A stretch of DNA of 64,000 bases from Catenibacterium mitsuokai (GTDB lineage Bacteria; Bacillota_I; Bacilli_A; Erysipelotrichales; Coprobacillaceae). The stretch lies in assembly GCF_025148785.1 (NCBI RefSeq), contig NZ_CP102271.1, positions 1,915,972-1,979,971 on the forward strand, in the 5' to 3' direction. The notes under the pieces are model-generated. The model was not told the DNA's origin, ran no database searches, and saw only the letters and a list, made by a program, of their open reading frames with translations. This document shows, piece by piece, positions 1 to 9,684 of the stretch (position 1 is the stretch's first letter; every line of letters begins with the position of its first letter). The position numbers were made by a program, and so were the translations under genes.

Positions 1-14
1 TAATATAAGTCTTT

Positions 15-479
15 TCATTTTTGATAGATTTCTAGTGTAAATGTCTCAAATGGCTTTTCTTCTACGAGACGATAGTTATATTCAGAAAAGTCAGGGAAAT
101 ATGTTTCTCCTGTATAGTCTCCAGGAATACGTGATAAAAGAATCTGATCACAATATGGAAGTGCTTGTTGATATACAGAAGCACCACCGGAAATAAAGAG
201 GTCTTCACCACGTTCTTTAAAAGATTGAATCGTTCCTACTAAATCATCCACGACTTCTACTCTATCATCTTCAAAGTTATGAGAGAGAACGATTGTATGA
301 CGTTTAGGCAAAGGTTTACCAATGGCCTGGTAAGTTGTTTTCCCCATTAATAATGTATGATTGAGTGTTGTACTTCTAAAGTGTTTAAAGTCTTCGCTGT
401 TATGCCATGGCATCCCATTGTCTGTTCCCTTCTTACCAATGAGATTATTCTTATCAGCTGCAACAATGATAGTGATCAT
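15..479 (-). CDS. folA: Dihydrofolate reductase
   Basis: Reduces dihydrofolate to tetrahydrofolate with NADPH in the cytoplasm, restoring the cofactor oxidised by thymidylate synthase. The 154-residue length is normal for the family. Visible hallmarks are the active-site loop MPWH at residues 23-26 followed by the acidic pair ED at 29-30, the NADPH-binding MGKTTYQ at 45-51, and [11 protein letters not shown] near residues 95-105. Its ATG overlaps the thyA stop codon (ATGA), so the two genes are translationally coupled, the usual thyA-folA arrangement. No terminator is visible before the window edge, so the operon may continue to the left. Confidence 0.97.
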   Translation of the reverse strand: MITIIVAADKNNLIGKKGTDNGMPWHNSEDFKHFRSTTLNHTLLMGKTTYQAIGKPLPKRHTIVLSHNFEDDRVEVVDDLVGTIQSFKERGEDLFISGGASVYQQALPYCDQILLSRIPGDYTGETYFPDFSEYNYRLVEEKPFETFTLEIYQK

Positions 480-1354
480 ACACTGACCTTACCTTTCAAT
501 GGACCATGAGATTGATAACCTTCTAGCTTGATATCTTCAATCTTGAAATCAAATAGATTATCAATGTCTTTATTTAATACAAGACGAGGAAGAGGAAGTG
601 GTTCTCTTTCAATCTGCGTCTTGACTACATCAAAGTGATTCTTATAAATATGAGCATCACCAATTGTATGAATAAATTCTTTTGGTTCATAGCCACATAC
701 CTGTGCAAGCATACATGTAAGTAAAGCATAAGATGCAATATTAAACGGAACGCCTAAGAATGTATCAGCACTTCTCTGATATAACTGACAGCTTAAATAT
801 TTCTTATCACTTGATACATAGAACTGCATAAGTGTATGACATGGTGGTAGAGCCATCTCATCTACCTGACTAGGGTTCCATGCAGAAATAATATGTCTTC
901 GAGAGAATGGATTATTCTTTAAAGAATCGATGAGTTTCATTAGCTGGTCAGTGCCTTCATTATTGAAGTTACGCCACTGTGCACCATAAACAGGACCTAA
1001 GTTACCATGTTTCTTCGCAAAGTCATCATCATTCTTAATCTTTTCTACAAATTCTTCTAATGTTTCACCGTTAAAGTCTTCACTCTTCTTAAAGTCTTCA
1101 TAAGGCCATTCATTCCATATTTTCACATTACGGTCTACAAGATATTTAATATTTGTATCACCCTTGATAAACCATAATAGTTCTTCCGCAATAGGACGTA
1201 AATACATCTTCTTAGTAGTAAGAAGAGGAAATCCTTCACGTAAATCATAGCGTGTCTGATATCCAAATACAGAACGTGTACCAGTCCCTGTGCGATCAGG
1301 ACGGTCTTCACCATGTTCTAGGATATATCGACACATATCTAGATATTGTTTCAA
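476..1354 (-). CDS. thyA: Thymidylate synthase, TTG start
   Basis: Methylates dUMP to dTMP using methylene-tetrahydrofolate. The protein has 292 residues. The nucleophile is Cys172 in [10 protein letters not shown], the phosphate-binding arginines lie in NPFSRRH near residue 150, and the folate/dUMP segment [16 protein letters not shown] follows. Length agrees with long-form ThyA enzymes that carry an insert around residues 85-115. The start is a TTG: GGAGG sits eight bases upstream and no ATG precedes the conserved KQYLDM segment. It is the first gene of the thyA-folA pair and lies about 100 bases downstream of the terminator of the next gene. Confidence 0.97.
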   Translation of the reverse strand: MKQYLDMCRYILEHGEDRPDRTGTGTRSVFGYQTRYDLREGFPLLTTKKMYLRPIAEELLWFIKGDTNIKYLVDRNVKIWNEWPYEDFKKSEDFNGETLEEFVEKIKNDDDFAKKHGNLGPVYGAQWRNFNNEGTDQLMKLIDSLKNNPFSRRHIISAWNPSQVDEMALPPCHTLMQFYVSSDKKYLSCQLYQRSADTFLGVPFNIASYALLTCMLAQVCGYEPKEFIHTIGDAHIYKNHFDVVKTQIEREPLPLPRLVLNKDIDNLFDFKIEDIKLEGYQSHGPLKGKVSV

Positions 1355-1435
1355 ATTTTATTCCTCCTTTATGCATTTGACCACATGATAACACAAATAA
1401 TCATAAATGGGATATACAAATACTTCTTCTTTGTA

Positions 1436-1464
1436 TAAAAAAGAAGAAGTATTTCTACTTCTTC
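1436..1464 (-). terminator. Rho-independent terminator
   Basis: On the minus strand GAAGAAGTA and TACTTCTTC pair around a GAAA loop and are followed by a run of six T. The stem overlaps the stop codon of the TIM-barrel gene at 1455. Confidence 0.8.
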
Positions 1465-2144
1465 ATCTGTTCACGGTAGTTTTCCATCATGCCTTTGAAT
1501 ATTTCAGCACTTGTAGGAGGGGTAAATGTTACTGCGTTCGCACCTGCTTCAATGACTTCTTTAATTGTGTCTTCTGTTGGTCCACCAGTCGCAATAATTG
1601 GAAAATCCTTATCAATAGCGCGTAGTGCCTTGACGATTTCTACTGTTTGTTTTCCACCAGATACGTTGATGATTTTAGCACCACTATGTAACATACGTTC
1701 TTCTAAGTCTTCATCTAGTGATACTACAGTGAGGACAATAGGAATATCTACTAGACGTGATAATTCTCTGATCATTTCTGTATGTACAGGGGCATTGAGT
1801 ACAACAGCAGCTGCACCATGTAATTCTGCATCTAAGGCAATCTTGAATACTCTTGCACCATTGGTAGTGCCTCCTCCTACTCCTACAAAAACCGGTTGTC
1901 TGGCGACACCAATAATCGCATTGGTGATCTGGATTGTAGGTGTAAAAGGATAAACAGAAAGAATCGCATCTGCGTTATTATTCGCAATAAGTGCGACATC
2001 TGTACTAAACAATAAGCTTTTTATACGTCTTCCATTCACATTAATACCACTGGCTTTGTACATCACTTCTGGTACTTCTACAGTATGTTTTAATGTGGAC
2101 TGTATTCTTGGTGTCATTTTAGGGGTTTTCATTAAATCATTCAT
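1455..2144 (-). CDS. TIM-barrel phosphate-binding protein, function unassigned
   Basis: This 229-residue soluble protein has the alternating beta/alpha pattern of a TIM barrel. It ends in a typical phosphate-binding half: IINVSGGKQTVEIVKAL, then FPIIATGGPTEDTIKEVIEAGANAVTFTPP, as in ThiE, TrpC or KDPG-aldolase-like barrels. A glycine-rich VFVGVGGGTTNGARV segment near residue 90 is distinctive. Homologues I recall in Bacillota are usually labelled only as hydrolase or hypothetical, so I assign no reaction. It has its own AGGAGTGAG ribosome binding site and a terminator, and appears to be a single-gene unit. Confidence 0.7.
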   Translation of the reverse strand: MNDLMKTPKMTPRIQSTLKHTVEVPEVMYKASGINVNGRRIKSLLFSTDVALIANNNADAILSVYPFTPTIQITNAIIGVARQPVFVGVGGGTTNGARVFKIALDAELHGAAAVVLNAPVHTEMIRELSRLVDIPIVLTVVSLDEDLEERMLHSGAKIINVSGGKQTVEIVKALRAIDKDFPIIATGGPTEDTIKEVIEAGANAVTFTPPTSAEIFKGMMENYREQMKK

Positions 2145-2203
2145 ATTTTTCTCACTCCTTTGAGTATTATTATACCCAAGTTTTAAAAACAGTATATGAA
2201 CAA

Positions 2204-2229
2204 AAGAAAAAAACCAGCAATGCTGGTTT
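2204..2229 (-). terminator. Rho-independent terminator of the NCS2 permease gene
   Basis: On the minus strand AAACCAGCA pairs with TGCTGGTTT, followed by TTTTCTTTT. It lies at the permease stop codon. Confidence 0.85.
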
Positions 2230-3548
2230 TAGATTAAGAATGCGAAATATGCGATAAATAGTAAGAATAATACCCAGACCATCTTGTTGATGTCTTTAGC
2301 CTGACCTGTCGCAATCATGCTGATGACATACACGATGAATCCTAATGCGATACCATTACTAATTGAATATCCAAGAATCATGAAAATGATAGTAACGAAA
2401 CCACTTGCCGCAAAAATCAAGTTATCCCACTTGATATCCTTTAACTGTGAAGCCATTAAGATACCAACGATAACTAAAGCTGGAGCAGTGACTGCATCAG
2501 TAATCATAGATAATACAGGATAGAAGAATACTGTTAATAAGAAACAGATTCCTGTTGTACATGAAGTCAAGCCTGTACGTCCACCTACACCAACACCTGA
2601 AGTAGATTCTACGAAAGATGTCACTGTAGAAGTACCAATCATTGAACCAAATACAGTACCTACTGCATCTGCAAGTAATGCACGTTCAACATTCACTAAT
2701 TCACCATTTTCATCAATAAGATCAGCCTTTGATGCAACAGCGACTAATGTACCGGCTGTATCAAAGAAGTCTACGAATAATAATGAGAAAATTGCAACGA
2801 TACACTGTGGATGAGTGAGTATTTCGTTGAAGCCTCTTACAAAAGCACCTACTAAACTGAAATCAAAGTTGACTGATACAACTTTAGTTGGTAACTGTGG
2901 CATTCCCTTTAATCCAAAAATCGAACCAAATACAACACCAACTACCGCAGTAATGATTAAGCCATAGAATACGGCTGCTGGCTTATTCTTTACTAATAAT
3001 ACTAATGTGATGATGATTCCAAATAAAGCAAGTAATACTGTTGGATCCTTTAAGTTTCCTAGTGCTACAAATGTCGATTCACTTGCTACTACGATACCTG
3101 CATTCTTTAAACCTACAAAGGCAACAAAGAAACCAATACCTGCACCAATCGCAAGCTTTAACTGTGCAGGAATCGCATTAATAATCATACGACGGATGTT
3201 TGTCACTGTAATGATGACAAAGATGATACCTGACACGAATACACAGGCTAATGCCCCTTCAGGTGATAATCCCATCTGTCCTACAATTGTATAAGTGAAT
3301 AATGCGTTAACACCCATACCTGGTGCAAGAGATACAGGGTAGTTTGCCATTAATCCCATAAAGATGCTTGCGGCACCTGCAGAGATTGCAGTCGCTAAAA
3401 AGACACCCTGATGACTCATGTGTGCCTGTCCTAAGATGGCAGGGTTAACTGCAAGAATATAGGCCATTGCTAAGAAAGTAGTAATACCAGCGAGTATTTC
3501 AGTCTTAACATTTGTCCCATGTTCTTTTAGATGAAATAATTTTTCCAT
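2229..3548 (-). CDS. NCS2-family purine (guanine/hypoxanthine or adenine) permease
   Basis: Integral membrane proton symporter for nucleobases, 439 residues with about 12-14 hydrophobic segments. The N-terminal block TEILAGITTFLAMAYILAVNP, the segment SLAPGMGVNALFTYTIV, and LLFVDFFDTAGTLVAVASKADLID are diagnostic of the AzgA/PbuG branch (COG2252). Downstream, GTSTVTSFVESTSGVGVGGRTGLT is the second conserved signature. The gene stands alone with its own promoter and terminator. I looked for a purine riboswitch, but the leader is only about 25 bases and has none. Adenine cannot be separated from guanine/hypoxanthine by eye. Confidence 0.93.
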   Translation of the reverse strand: MEKLFHLKEHGTNVKTEILAGITTFLAMAYILAVNPAILGQAHMSHQGVFLATAISAGAASIFMGLMANYPVSLAPGMGVNALFTYTIVGQMGLSPEGALACVFVSGIIFVIITVTNIRRMIINAIPAQLKLAIGAGIGFFVAFVGLKNAGIVVASESTFVALGNLKDPTVLLALFGIIITLVLLVKNKPAAVFYGLIITAVVGVVFGSIFGLKGMPQLPTKVVSVNFDFSLVGAFVRGFNEILTHPQCIVAIFSLLFVDFFDTAGTLVAVASKADLIDENGELVNVERALLADAVGTVFGSMIGTSTVTSFVESTSGVGVGGRTGLTSCTTGICFLLTVFFYPVLSMITDAVTAPALVIVGILMASQLKDIKWDNLIFAASGFVTIIFMILGYSISNGIALGFIVYVISMIATGQAKDINKMVWVLFLLFIAYFAFLI

Positions 3549-3575
3549 TCTTTTCTCCTCTCAAAACAAAGACCT

Positions 3576-3604
3576 ATTATAGTACATAATTACACTTTAT
3601 GCAA
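3576..3604 (-). promoter_or_regulatory. Sigma-A promoter of the NCS2 permease gene
   Basis: Minus-strand TTGCAT at 3599-3604 and TATAAT at 3576-3581 are separated by 17 bases. They sit about 28 bases upstream of the permease ATG. Confidence 0.75.
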
Positions 3605-3607
3605 ACA

Positions 3608-3635
3608 CAAAAAAATCCCCTTATAATGGGGATTT
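3608..3635 (-). terminator. Rho-independent terminator of the aro operon
   Basis: AAATCCCC and GGGGATTT pair on the minus strand and are followed by seven T. The stem overlaps the end of aroK. Confidence 0.88.
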
Positions 3636-4130
3636 ATCGTATTTCTTCATGATATCTAGAATAGGATTGATAACTTTTTCAAGGGAACCATCATTTATAA
3701 TATGATAGTCGCATGATGACATATATTTATCTCTACGTTCTTTATCTAAAGCATAAAGCTTGTCTGGACCATCCTTTAATAGAGGTCTGCCACTTGGATC
3801 GACATCCTTCACAATATCTTCAATTGGACGGTCAATATAGAAAACAACACCATTCTTCTTTAGATATGCAATATTTTCAGGTCTTTTAATCACCCCACCA
3901 CCCGTAGAGATGATCTTTCCTTCTAACTCAGATACTTCTTTACAGCATGTTGTTTCATTATTTCTAAAATAGTCTTCAGAAATTGCGAACATATCTGGAA
4001 TGGACATATTAAAGCGATTCACAAGATAATCATCTAAGTCAATCATTTCATGACCTGTTTTTTGTGAAAGCATATGTCCGAATGTTGTTTTACCACTTCC
4101 CATAATTCCAATTAAAACGATATTTTTCAT
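3621..4130 (-). CDS. aroK: Shikimate kinase
   Basis: Phosphorylates shikimate at the 3-hydroxyl, step five of the chorismate pathway. The 169-residue protein opens with the Walker A motif GIMGSGKTTFG at residues 8-18. The shikimate-binding DLDDYL follows, then ISTGGGVIKRPEN (substrate GGG loop) and the LID arginine in PSGRPLL. It is the last gene of the aro operon. Its ATG overlaps the pheA stop by four bases, so it should be co-translated. Length and motifs match the AroK/AroL family, with nothing missing. Confidence 0.96.
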   Translation of the reverse strand: MKNIVLIGIMGSGKTTFGHMLSQKTGHEMIDLDDYLVNRFNMSIPDMFAISEDYFRNNETTCCKEVSELEGKIISTGGGVIKRPENIAYLKKNGVVFYIDRPIEDIVKDVDPSGRPLLKDGPDKLYALDKERRDKYMSSCDYHIINDGSLEKVINPILDIMKKYDKSPL

Positions 4131-5242
4131 GATTCCTTCCTTTCATAGTTACCAATCATTCTAAATGTATTGGTATATGTTTTGATTTCCTGTAAGGCAC
4201 GCTGGACATGATCTTGATTCAAGTTACCATCTATATCTAAATAGAAATAGTATTCCCATGGAGATAATGGAAGTGGTCTTGATTCAATGCGGGCCATGTT
4301 GATGTTGTGTTCCTTAACGACTCTCATGACTTCATAAAGAGCACCGACTTCATGATTGACTGTGAAAACCATACTGATACGATTGGCAGATGGTCTTATT
4401 TCATATTGTCTTGCGATAATGATAAAGCGTGTATGATTGCTTTGATCATTTTGTATTGTCTTGGCAATAATATCAAGATTATAGAGCTTAGCTGCTTCAC
4501 TAGAGGCAATCGCCCCTATTGTATTATCCTGTGCTTCACTGATATACTTAGCAGCTGCAGCAGTGTTCAAATACTCATGACCTTCAATATGATGTGAAGT
4601 TAAGAATTCAGAAGTCTGTTTTAAGCCCTGTACATGACTATAGACATCTTTGATATCGTCTAAAGTAGCTCCTTTGATACCAAGTAGATTCTGGTCTATT
4701 GTGATAGACTGCTCACCTACAATATAAAAGCCATACTTAGTGAGTAAGTCATAGTTATCATTAATAGCGCCTGTAGAGGAGTTTTCTAGAGGAAGTACAC
4801 CATAGTCTATATCTCCTTCTTCTAACGCCTTATAGACATCTTCAAAGTGAGGATAGTTGATGCCTTCAATGTCTCCAAACCAACTTTTCATAGCCTGATT
4901 AGAGAAAGAACCAGGAACACCCTGATACCCTACTTTAAAGTGTTCTTTAAGTTCTGTTGCTTCATATTTCTTTAAAGGAATAAAAGTAGACTGATAACTT
5001 TTAGATACGTTCATTGTATCCTGAACAAACGTTTTCGCATAGGCTTCAAGAGACTTATCTTCTAGACGATCTACATTCTTCTGGATAACTTCTTTTTCTC
5101 TATCTTTCTGAAAAATCTGCATATCATGAGCTAATTTATATGTAATAACATCTTTCGCAACATGCATGCGTTTTTCAAATAAAGCGATGATTTCCTTATC
5201 AATTGCATCTATTTCTTCGCGACAAGTTTTTAAATCTTTCAT
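4127..5242 (-). CDS. pheA: Bifunctional chorismate mutase / prephenate dehydratase
   Basis: Converts chorismate to prephenate and then phenylpyruvate, committing flux to phenylalanine. Residues 1-85 are an AroQ-type mutase helix bundle (CREEIDAIDKEIIALFEKRM). Residues about 105-285 are the dehydratase, with the catalytic TRF in SNHTRFIII. The C-terminal ACT domain carries the phenylalanine-binding ESRP motif (ARIESRPLPLSPWEYYFYLD). I chose the ATG at 5242 because GGAGG lies seven bases upstream and the mutase homology starts there. A longer reading frame only adds cysteine-rich sequence encoded inside aroC. A Phe-binding ACT domain in a Phe T-box operon gives two layers of end-product control. 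Confidence 0.95.
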   Translation of the reverse strand: MKDLKTCREEIDAIDKEIIALFEKRMHVAKDVITYKLAHDMQIFQKDREKEVIQKNVDRLEDKSLEAYAKTFVQDTMNVSKSYQSTFIPLKKYEATELKEHFKVGYQGVPGSFSNQAMKSWFGDIEGINYPHFEDVYKALEEGDIDYGVLPLENSSTGAINDNYDLLTKYGFYIVGEQSITIDQNLLGIKGATLDDIKDVYSHVQGLKQTSEFLTSHHIEGHEYLNTAAAAKYISEAQDNTIGAIASSEAAKLYNLDIIAKTIQNDQSNHTRFIIIARQYEIRPSANRISMVFTVNHEVGALYEVMRVVKEHNINMARIESRPLPLSPWEYYFYLDIDGNLNQDHVQRALQEIKTYTNTFRMIGNYERKES

Positions 5243-6315
5243 AGCGCCTCCAGCATATCTAATACACCTAGTGCTGCCATAGCTTCCACAACAACAATTG
5301 CACGAGGAATGATACATGGATCATGTCTTCCAACAATTTCTAATTCTGTATTTTCATGTGTTTTCACATTGATTGTATTCTGTTTTAAAGAGATAGATGG
5401 TGTTGGTTTAATGCCTACTGTAAATAATAATGGCATACCATTAGAAATACCACCAGTAATACCACCATTATGGTTTGTAGAAGTCTTGACTTCTTCTCCT
5501 TCATAATAGTAAGCATCATTCGCCTCTGTTCCTTTGAGTAAAGTAATATCATCTAGATCACCAAATGAGACTGACTTTACAGCAGGAATACTGAAAAGTA
5601 ATGGTGATAAATGGGCTTCAATACTATCAAAGAAAGGATTTCCAACTCCTGCTGGTAGTCCTGTTACAGCACATTCAATCTTTCCACCTACACTGTTACC
5701 TTCTTTTCTTGCTTCTTCAATTGTTTCCTGCATCTGTGCATAAATATCATCATGAATAACAGGATAGTCTTTCTGATTGAGTTCTTCTAAGTAAGCCGGA
5801 GTAATATTTAGTGGATAATGCGTATCTTTCACATCTTTAATAGATAGAATATGTGCACCGACATAAATGCCTTTTTCTTTTAAAATCTGTTTTGCGATAG
5901 CACCTGCAAATACAATAGGGGCTGTGAGACGTCCAGAGAAGTGTCCTCCGCCTCTGACATCATTAAATCCTTTGTATTTAATATAAGCAGGATAATCTGA
6001 ATGTCCTGGACGCATATTATCCTTCAAATAAGAATAATCCTTAGAATGCTGGGATGTATTCTTAATGATGCCACAAAGTGGTGCACCTGTTGTATAGCCA
6101 TCTAAAACACCACTGAGTATTTCTACTTCGTCTGCTTCTTTTCTTTGCGTACTCATTTTGTTCTTACCTGGAGCACGTCTTTGCATATCCTTATTAACAG
6201 CATCCATGTCTAGCTTAATACCAGCAGGAAGATTACCTATTGTGATTCCAATAGCCTTCCCATGGCTTTCACCAAATAAAGATAATTCGATATGATGTCC
6301 CCAATTAGCACTCAT
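5239..6315 (-). CDS. aroC: Chorismate synthase
   Basis: FMN-dependent anti-elimination of phosphate from EPSP to give chorismate, the last common step. The protein has about 358 residues. The three family signatures are present: GESHGKAIGITIGNLPAG near the N terminus, FNDVRGGGHFSGRLTAPIVFAGAIA near residue 120, and RHDPCIIPRAIVVVEAMAAL at the C terminus. The ATG at 6315 is preferred because AGGTGG is correctly spaced and MSANWG matches the family start. A GTG twelve bases upstream is possible. It overlaps aroA by eleven bases and pheA by four. Confidence 0.96.
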   Translation of the reverse strand: MSANWGHHIELSLFGESHGKAIGITIGNLPAGIKLDMDAVNKDMQRRAPGKNKMSTQRKEADEVEILSGVLDGYTTGAPLCGIIKNTSQHSKDYSYLKDNMRPGHSDYPAYIKYKGFNDVRGGGHFSGRLTAPIVFAGAIAKQILKEKGIYVGAHILSIKDVKDTHYPLNITPAYLEELNQKDYPVIHDDIYAQMQETIEEARKEGNSVGGKIECAVTGLPAGVGNPFFDSIEAHLSPLLFSIPAVKSVSFGDLDDITLLKGTEANDAYYYEGEEVKTSTNHNGGITGGISNGMPLLFTVGIKPTPSISLKQNTINVKTHENTELEIVGRHDPCIIPRAIVVVEAMAALGVLDMLEAL

Positions 6316-7576
6316 GGTACTCACCACCTAGTGACTTGAAGTCTTCAAAGAAGCCTGGATAACTCTTCTTTACACAATCCTTATCATCAATAGTAATTGG
6401 ACCATTGGCACGTGTAGATAAAATAGCTTCAGCCATACACATACGATGATCATTAGAACTTGTCACTTCTGCTTTGTTGTAAGAAGTTGATCCAGTAATA
6501 GTCATACTGTCTTCTTCTTCAACTGCATCTATACCAGTCGCTTTTAATAGTTCTACAGAAGCAGTTAAACGGTCACATTCTTTAATACGTAAACGTCCTG
6601 CATTGATGATGTGTGATGTCCCTTCTGCTAGACCACAAGCCACTGATACAACAGGCATAAGGTCTGGACATTGTGAAGCATCGATAGTGGCTGGTTTGAT
6701 TTTATCGCAGACCACTTTAATACCCGCACTTGTTTCTACAATTTCTCCACCCATCTGTTCCATAATATCTAAAATAGCTCTATCACCTTGTGATGAGTGC
6801 ATATTAAGATTAGTAAGTGTAATATCACTGCCAAGTAAATCAGCCACTAGATAGAAAGCGGCTTGTGAGAAGTCTGCTTCTACATTGTAATCACATGGTT
6901 TATAGTTCTGATTACCACGAATCTGGAATGCCTGATAATCATGATTAATGATTTCAATACCAAACTTTTCTAACATATCAAGTGTTAAATCAATATAGCC
7001 TTTAGATTCTAAAGGTGTTGTGATTTTAATTAAAGAATCACCCTGTAATAAAGGTAAAGTAAATAACAATCCACTGATAAATTGTGAAGAAACATTACCT
7101 GGTACTTCAAATATATCTGAATGAAGCTGACCATCTAGAATAACATCTAAACGTTCTGAGTCTTTTCTAAGATAGGCAATCTTTTGTTTATCAAAGATAT
7201 CATAGTATACATCAAGTGGTCTTTGTCCGAGTTTTCCTTTGCCGACAAAGTGTACACGAGAAAAGTTAACGAGTGATAAAGGCATAAGGAAACGTAATGT
7301 AGAGCCTGATTCATGAGCATCTATTTCTACTCTTCCAAGTCCTAATGTAATAGAACCATCAATAATTAAAGTATCGCCTTCCTGCTTAATAATCGCACCT
7401 AAGGCTTTCATGCCTTCTATTGTGGCTTCAATATCTTCTGAATAATCAATACCACTAATACGGCTCATACCTGGTGCGAGTGCTGCACAGATAATAGCAC
7501 GATGGGCTAATGATTTAGAAGGTGGAACCGCAATTGTTCCTTGAAGTGTTTTTGGTGTAATAGTGATTTTTGTCAT
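6305..7576 (-). CDS. aroA: EPSP synthase (3-phosphoshikimate 1-carboxyvinyltransferase)
   Basis: Transfers enolpyruvyl from PEP to shikimate-3-phosphate. The protein has 423 residues in the two-domain inverse alpha/beta barrel. Visible motifs are VPPSKSLAHRAIICAAL (substrate lysine and arginine) near residue 20, ESGSTLRFLMPL near residue 90 where related enzymes read LGNAGT or GNSGT, and RIKECDRL / SSNDHRMCMAEAI near residues 340-380. The ESGSTLR form of the PEP loop resembles class II type enzymes. Its ATG overlaps the aroB stop by one base, and its 3-prime end overlaps aroC. Confidence 0.95.
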   Translation of the reverse strand: MTKITITPKTLQGTIAVPPSKSLAHRAIICAALAPGMSRISGIDYSEDIEATIEGMKALGAIIKQEGDTLIIDGSITLGLGRVEIDAHESGSTLRFLMPLSLVNFSRVHFVGKGKLGQRPLDVYYDIFDKQKIAYLRKDSERLDVILDGQLHSDIFEVPGNVSSQFISGLLFTLPLLQGDSLIKITTPLESKGYIDLTLDMLEKFGIEIINHDYQAFQIRGNQNYKPCDYNVEADFSQAAFYLVADLLGSDITLTNLNMHSSQGDRAILDIMEQMGGEIVETSAGIKVVCDKIKPATIDASQCPDLMPVVSVACGLAEGTSHIINAGRLRIKECDRLTASVELLKATGIDAVEEEDSMTITGSTSYNKAEVTSSNDHRMCMAEAILSTRANGPITIDDKDCVKKSYPGFFEDFKSLGGEYHEC

Positions 7577-8634
7577 TATATGTCCTCTACTTCCAGAATC
7601 ATCTCTTTCTGATCCTTATGTACATAATACTCTCCTATTGTTTTAAGTAAAACAAAAGATAGTGTTGAATTAATGTTTTTCTTATCAAGATCAATAGCTT
7701 TAAGTAGTTCTTTTGTAGGGACATTAGCCTGAGTAGGCAGGTTATAATGTCCTAATGCGTCTTCTATACGTTTTGTAGTCCCTTTTTCACATAATCCTTT
7801 AAGTTCTGCGATACGAGTAATAGCCACCATACCAATACCTACTGCTTCACCATGAGAATACTTTTCGTAATGGAAATGCTGCTCGATTGAGTGTCCAATT
7901 GTATGACCAAAGTTCAAGCATAAACGATCACCAAAGTCATAAAGATCCTTTTCTACAACATCTCTCTTGATATCTACACATTTATAAATAATTTCATCAA
8001 TATCTTTGTAAAGATCATCAAAATCCTTATAATGTGCTAATTGATCAAATAAAGCTTTATCTTTTATACAACCATACTTAATGACTTCTCCCATACCATC
8101 AGTAATGAAATGAGGGTCCAATGTTTTAAGTGTTAATGGATCAATTAAAACAAGTAATGGATGTTTAAAAGCACCGACTAAATTCTTTCCTTCTGGTAAA
8201 TCTACGGCAACCTTGCCCCCTACTGAAGAGTCTACCTGTGATAGTAATGAAGTAGGAATCTGTACAAACTTAATACCACGCATATAAGTACTAGCCACAA
8301 ATCCTGCTAGATCACCAATAACACCTCCACCTAACGCAATCAATAAATCAGTTCTTGTAATCTTAGCTTCTAATAACTGTGAATAGATAGAAGGTAAAAT
8401 ATCAAATCTCTTAGATGTTTCTCCATGAGGAATAACGACTGTAGAGACTTCGTAAGAGTCTTTTAACTGATTGACCAACTGTTCTCCATAAAGTGGAAAA
8501 ACGTTATCGTCAGAGACAATAACGATTTTCGCACCTGTGAAGACTTGAGAAATAAGTTCTTTGGCTTTATTTAAAATACCTTGTTCAATATATATAGGGT
8601 AACTATCTTTTCCTAAGTTCACATTTAGTTTCAT
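7576..8634 (-). CDS. aroB: 3-dehydroquinate synthase
   Basis: Cyclises DAHP to 3-dehydroquinate with NAD and a divalent metal. The 352-residue protein has the NAD-binding ALGGGVIGDLAGFVASTYMRGI near residue 100, SSVGGKVAVDLPEGKNLVGAF near residue 145, and the metal ligands in GEVIKYGCI, FGHTIGHSIE and YSHGEAVGIGM. The start at 8634 is one base past the aroF stop, with AGGAAA upstream; the longer frame only adds residues encoded within aroF. It is the second gene of the operon. Confidence 0.96.
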   Translation of the reverse strand: MKLNVNLGKDSYPIYIEQGILNKAKELISQVFTGAKIVIVSDDNVFPLYGEQLVNQLKDSYEVSTVVIPHGETSKRFDILPSIYSQLLEAKITRTDLLIALGGGVIGDLAGFVASTYMRGIKFVQIPTSLLSQVDSSVGGKVAVDLPEGKNLVGAFKHPLLVLIDPLTLKTLDPHFITDGMGEVIKYGCIKDKALFDQLAHYKDFDDLYKDIDEIIYKCVDIKRDVVEKDLYDFGDRLCLNFGHTIGHSIEQHFHYEKYSHGEAVGIGMVAITRIAELKGLCEKGTTKRIEDALGHYNLPTQANVPTKELLKAIDLDKKNINSTLSFVLLKTIGEYYVHKDQKEMILEVEDI

Positions 8635-8635
8635 A

Positions 8636-9652
8636 TTAGATTTCCTTTCCAACAACTTTACCGATTTCTCTTAGTTCACTAATAAGTTTAGTATATTTTT
8701 CAGGCTTTAATGACTGAGCCCCATCACATAATGCATGTTCAGGATCATTATGTACTTCAATAAGTAATCCATCACATCCTGCTGCAACACTTGCCTTAGC
8801 CATTGGTTCTACTAACCACCATTTACCACCAGCATGTGATGGGTCAATGATTACAGGAAGATGAGTCATTTTTCTAAGTACTGGAATAGCCTGTAAGTCT
8901 AGAGTGTTTCTTGTATATGTTTCGAATGTTCTTACACCTCTTTCACATAGGATGACATTCTCATTACCACTTGCCATGATATATTCTGCACTCATGATCC
9001 ATTCCTGATATGTTGCACTTAATCCTCTCTTTAATAGGATAGGCTTCTTGACTCTTGCACCTACTTCCTTAAGTAAAGTGAAGTTCTGCATGTTTCTTGC
9101 ACCAATCTGAACGAGGTCTACCTTTTCATTGAATTCATCAATATCATCAGCACTCATAAGTTCTGATACGATTGGTAAACCTGTTTCCTTCTTAGCAGCC
9201 ACTAAGTAATCTAAACCAGTAGAACCTAATCCCTGGAATGCATATGGAGATGTTCTAGGCTTGAATGCACCCCCTCTAAGCATATTAGCACCAGCTGCTT
9301 TTACTTCCTTCGCAATCGCAATAACCTGTTCTTCTGATTCTACAGAACAAGGACCAGCAATAAGAGCCATATGGCCTCCACCTACTTTTACACCATCTAC
9401 ATCCACAATAGTATCTTCTGGATGGAATGCACGATTAGCTAATTTATAAGGCTGTTCAACTCTCATTACTTTTTCTACAGAAGGTGAAACTTCAATATCT
9501 CTAGGATCTACTTTAGTCGTATCACCGATTACACCACAGATAGTGACATCATGACCGACTACTAAATGTGTTTCTAATCCCTTCGCTTCTACCTTTTCCT
9601 GAATCTTCTTTACATCTTCTTCACTTGTTTTTGGTTTGAATACAATAATCAT
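8636..9652 (-). CDS. aroF: DAHP synthase with N-terminal ferredoxin-like regulatory domain
   Basis: First committed enzyme of the shikimate pathway: condenses PEP and erythrose-4-phosphate. Residues 1-80 form a ferredoxin-like domain of the kind that gives Tyr/Phe feedback control in the Thermotoga type I-beta enzyme. Residues 90-338 are the TIM barrel, with AGPCSVES, RGGAFKPRTSPYAFQGLG, CERGVRTFETYTRNTLD and IIDPSHAGGK. It leads the aroF-B-A-C-pheA-aroK operon, directly downstream of the T-box leader. aroD and aroE are not in this window. I infer allosteric control from the domain, not from residue tests. Confidence 0.95.
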   Translation of the reverse strand: MIIVFKPKTSEEDVKKIQEKVEAKGLETHLVVGHDVTICGVIGDTTKVDPRDIEVSPSVEKVMRVEQPYKLANRAFHPEDTIVDVDGVKVGGGHMALIAGPCSVESEEQVIAIAKEVKAAGANMLRGGAFKPRTSPYAFQGLGSTGLDYLVAAKKETGLPIVSELMSADDIDEFNEKVDLVQIGARNMQNFTLLKEVGARVKKPILLKRGLSATYQEWIMSAEYIMASGNENVILCERGVRTFETYTRNTLDLQAIPVLRKMTHLPVIIDPSHAGGKWWLVEPMAKASVAAGCDGLLIEVHNDPEHALCDGAQSLKPEKYTKLISELREIGKVVGKEI

Positions 9653-9684
9653 AATCTTTTTCTCCTTTGATCATCTACCTGTAT

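Noticed and set aside
3549-3620. Possible purine riboswitch before the NCS2 permease gene
   Set aside because: A sigma-A promoter places the transcript start about 20-25 bases upstream of the ATG, leaving no room for an aptamer.
4127-5317. Extension of pheA by 25 cysteine-rich residues at its N terminus
   Set aside because: The extension is the aroC 3-prime end read in another frame. The ATG at 5242 has a proper GGAGG and begins the chorismate mutase homology.
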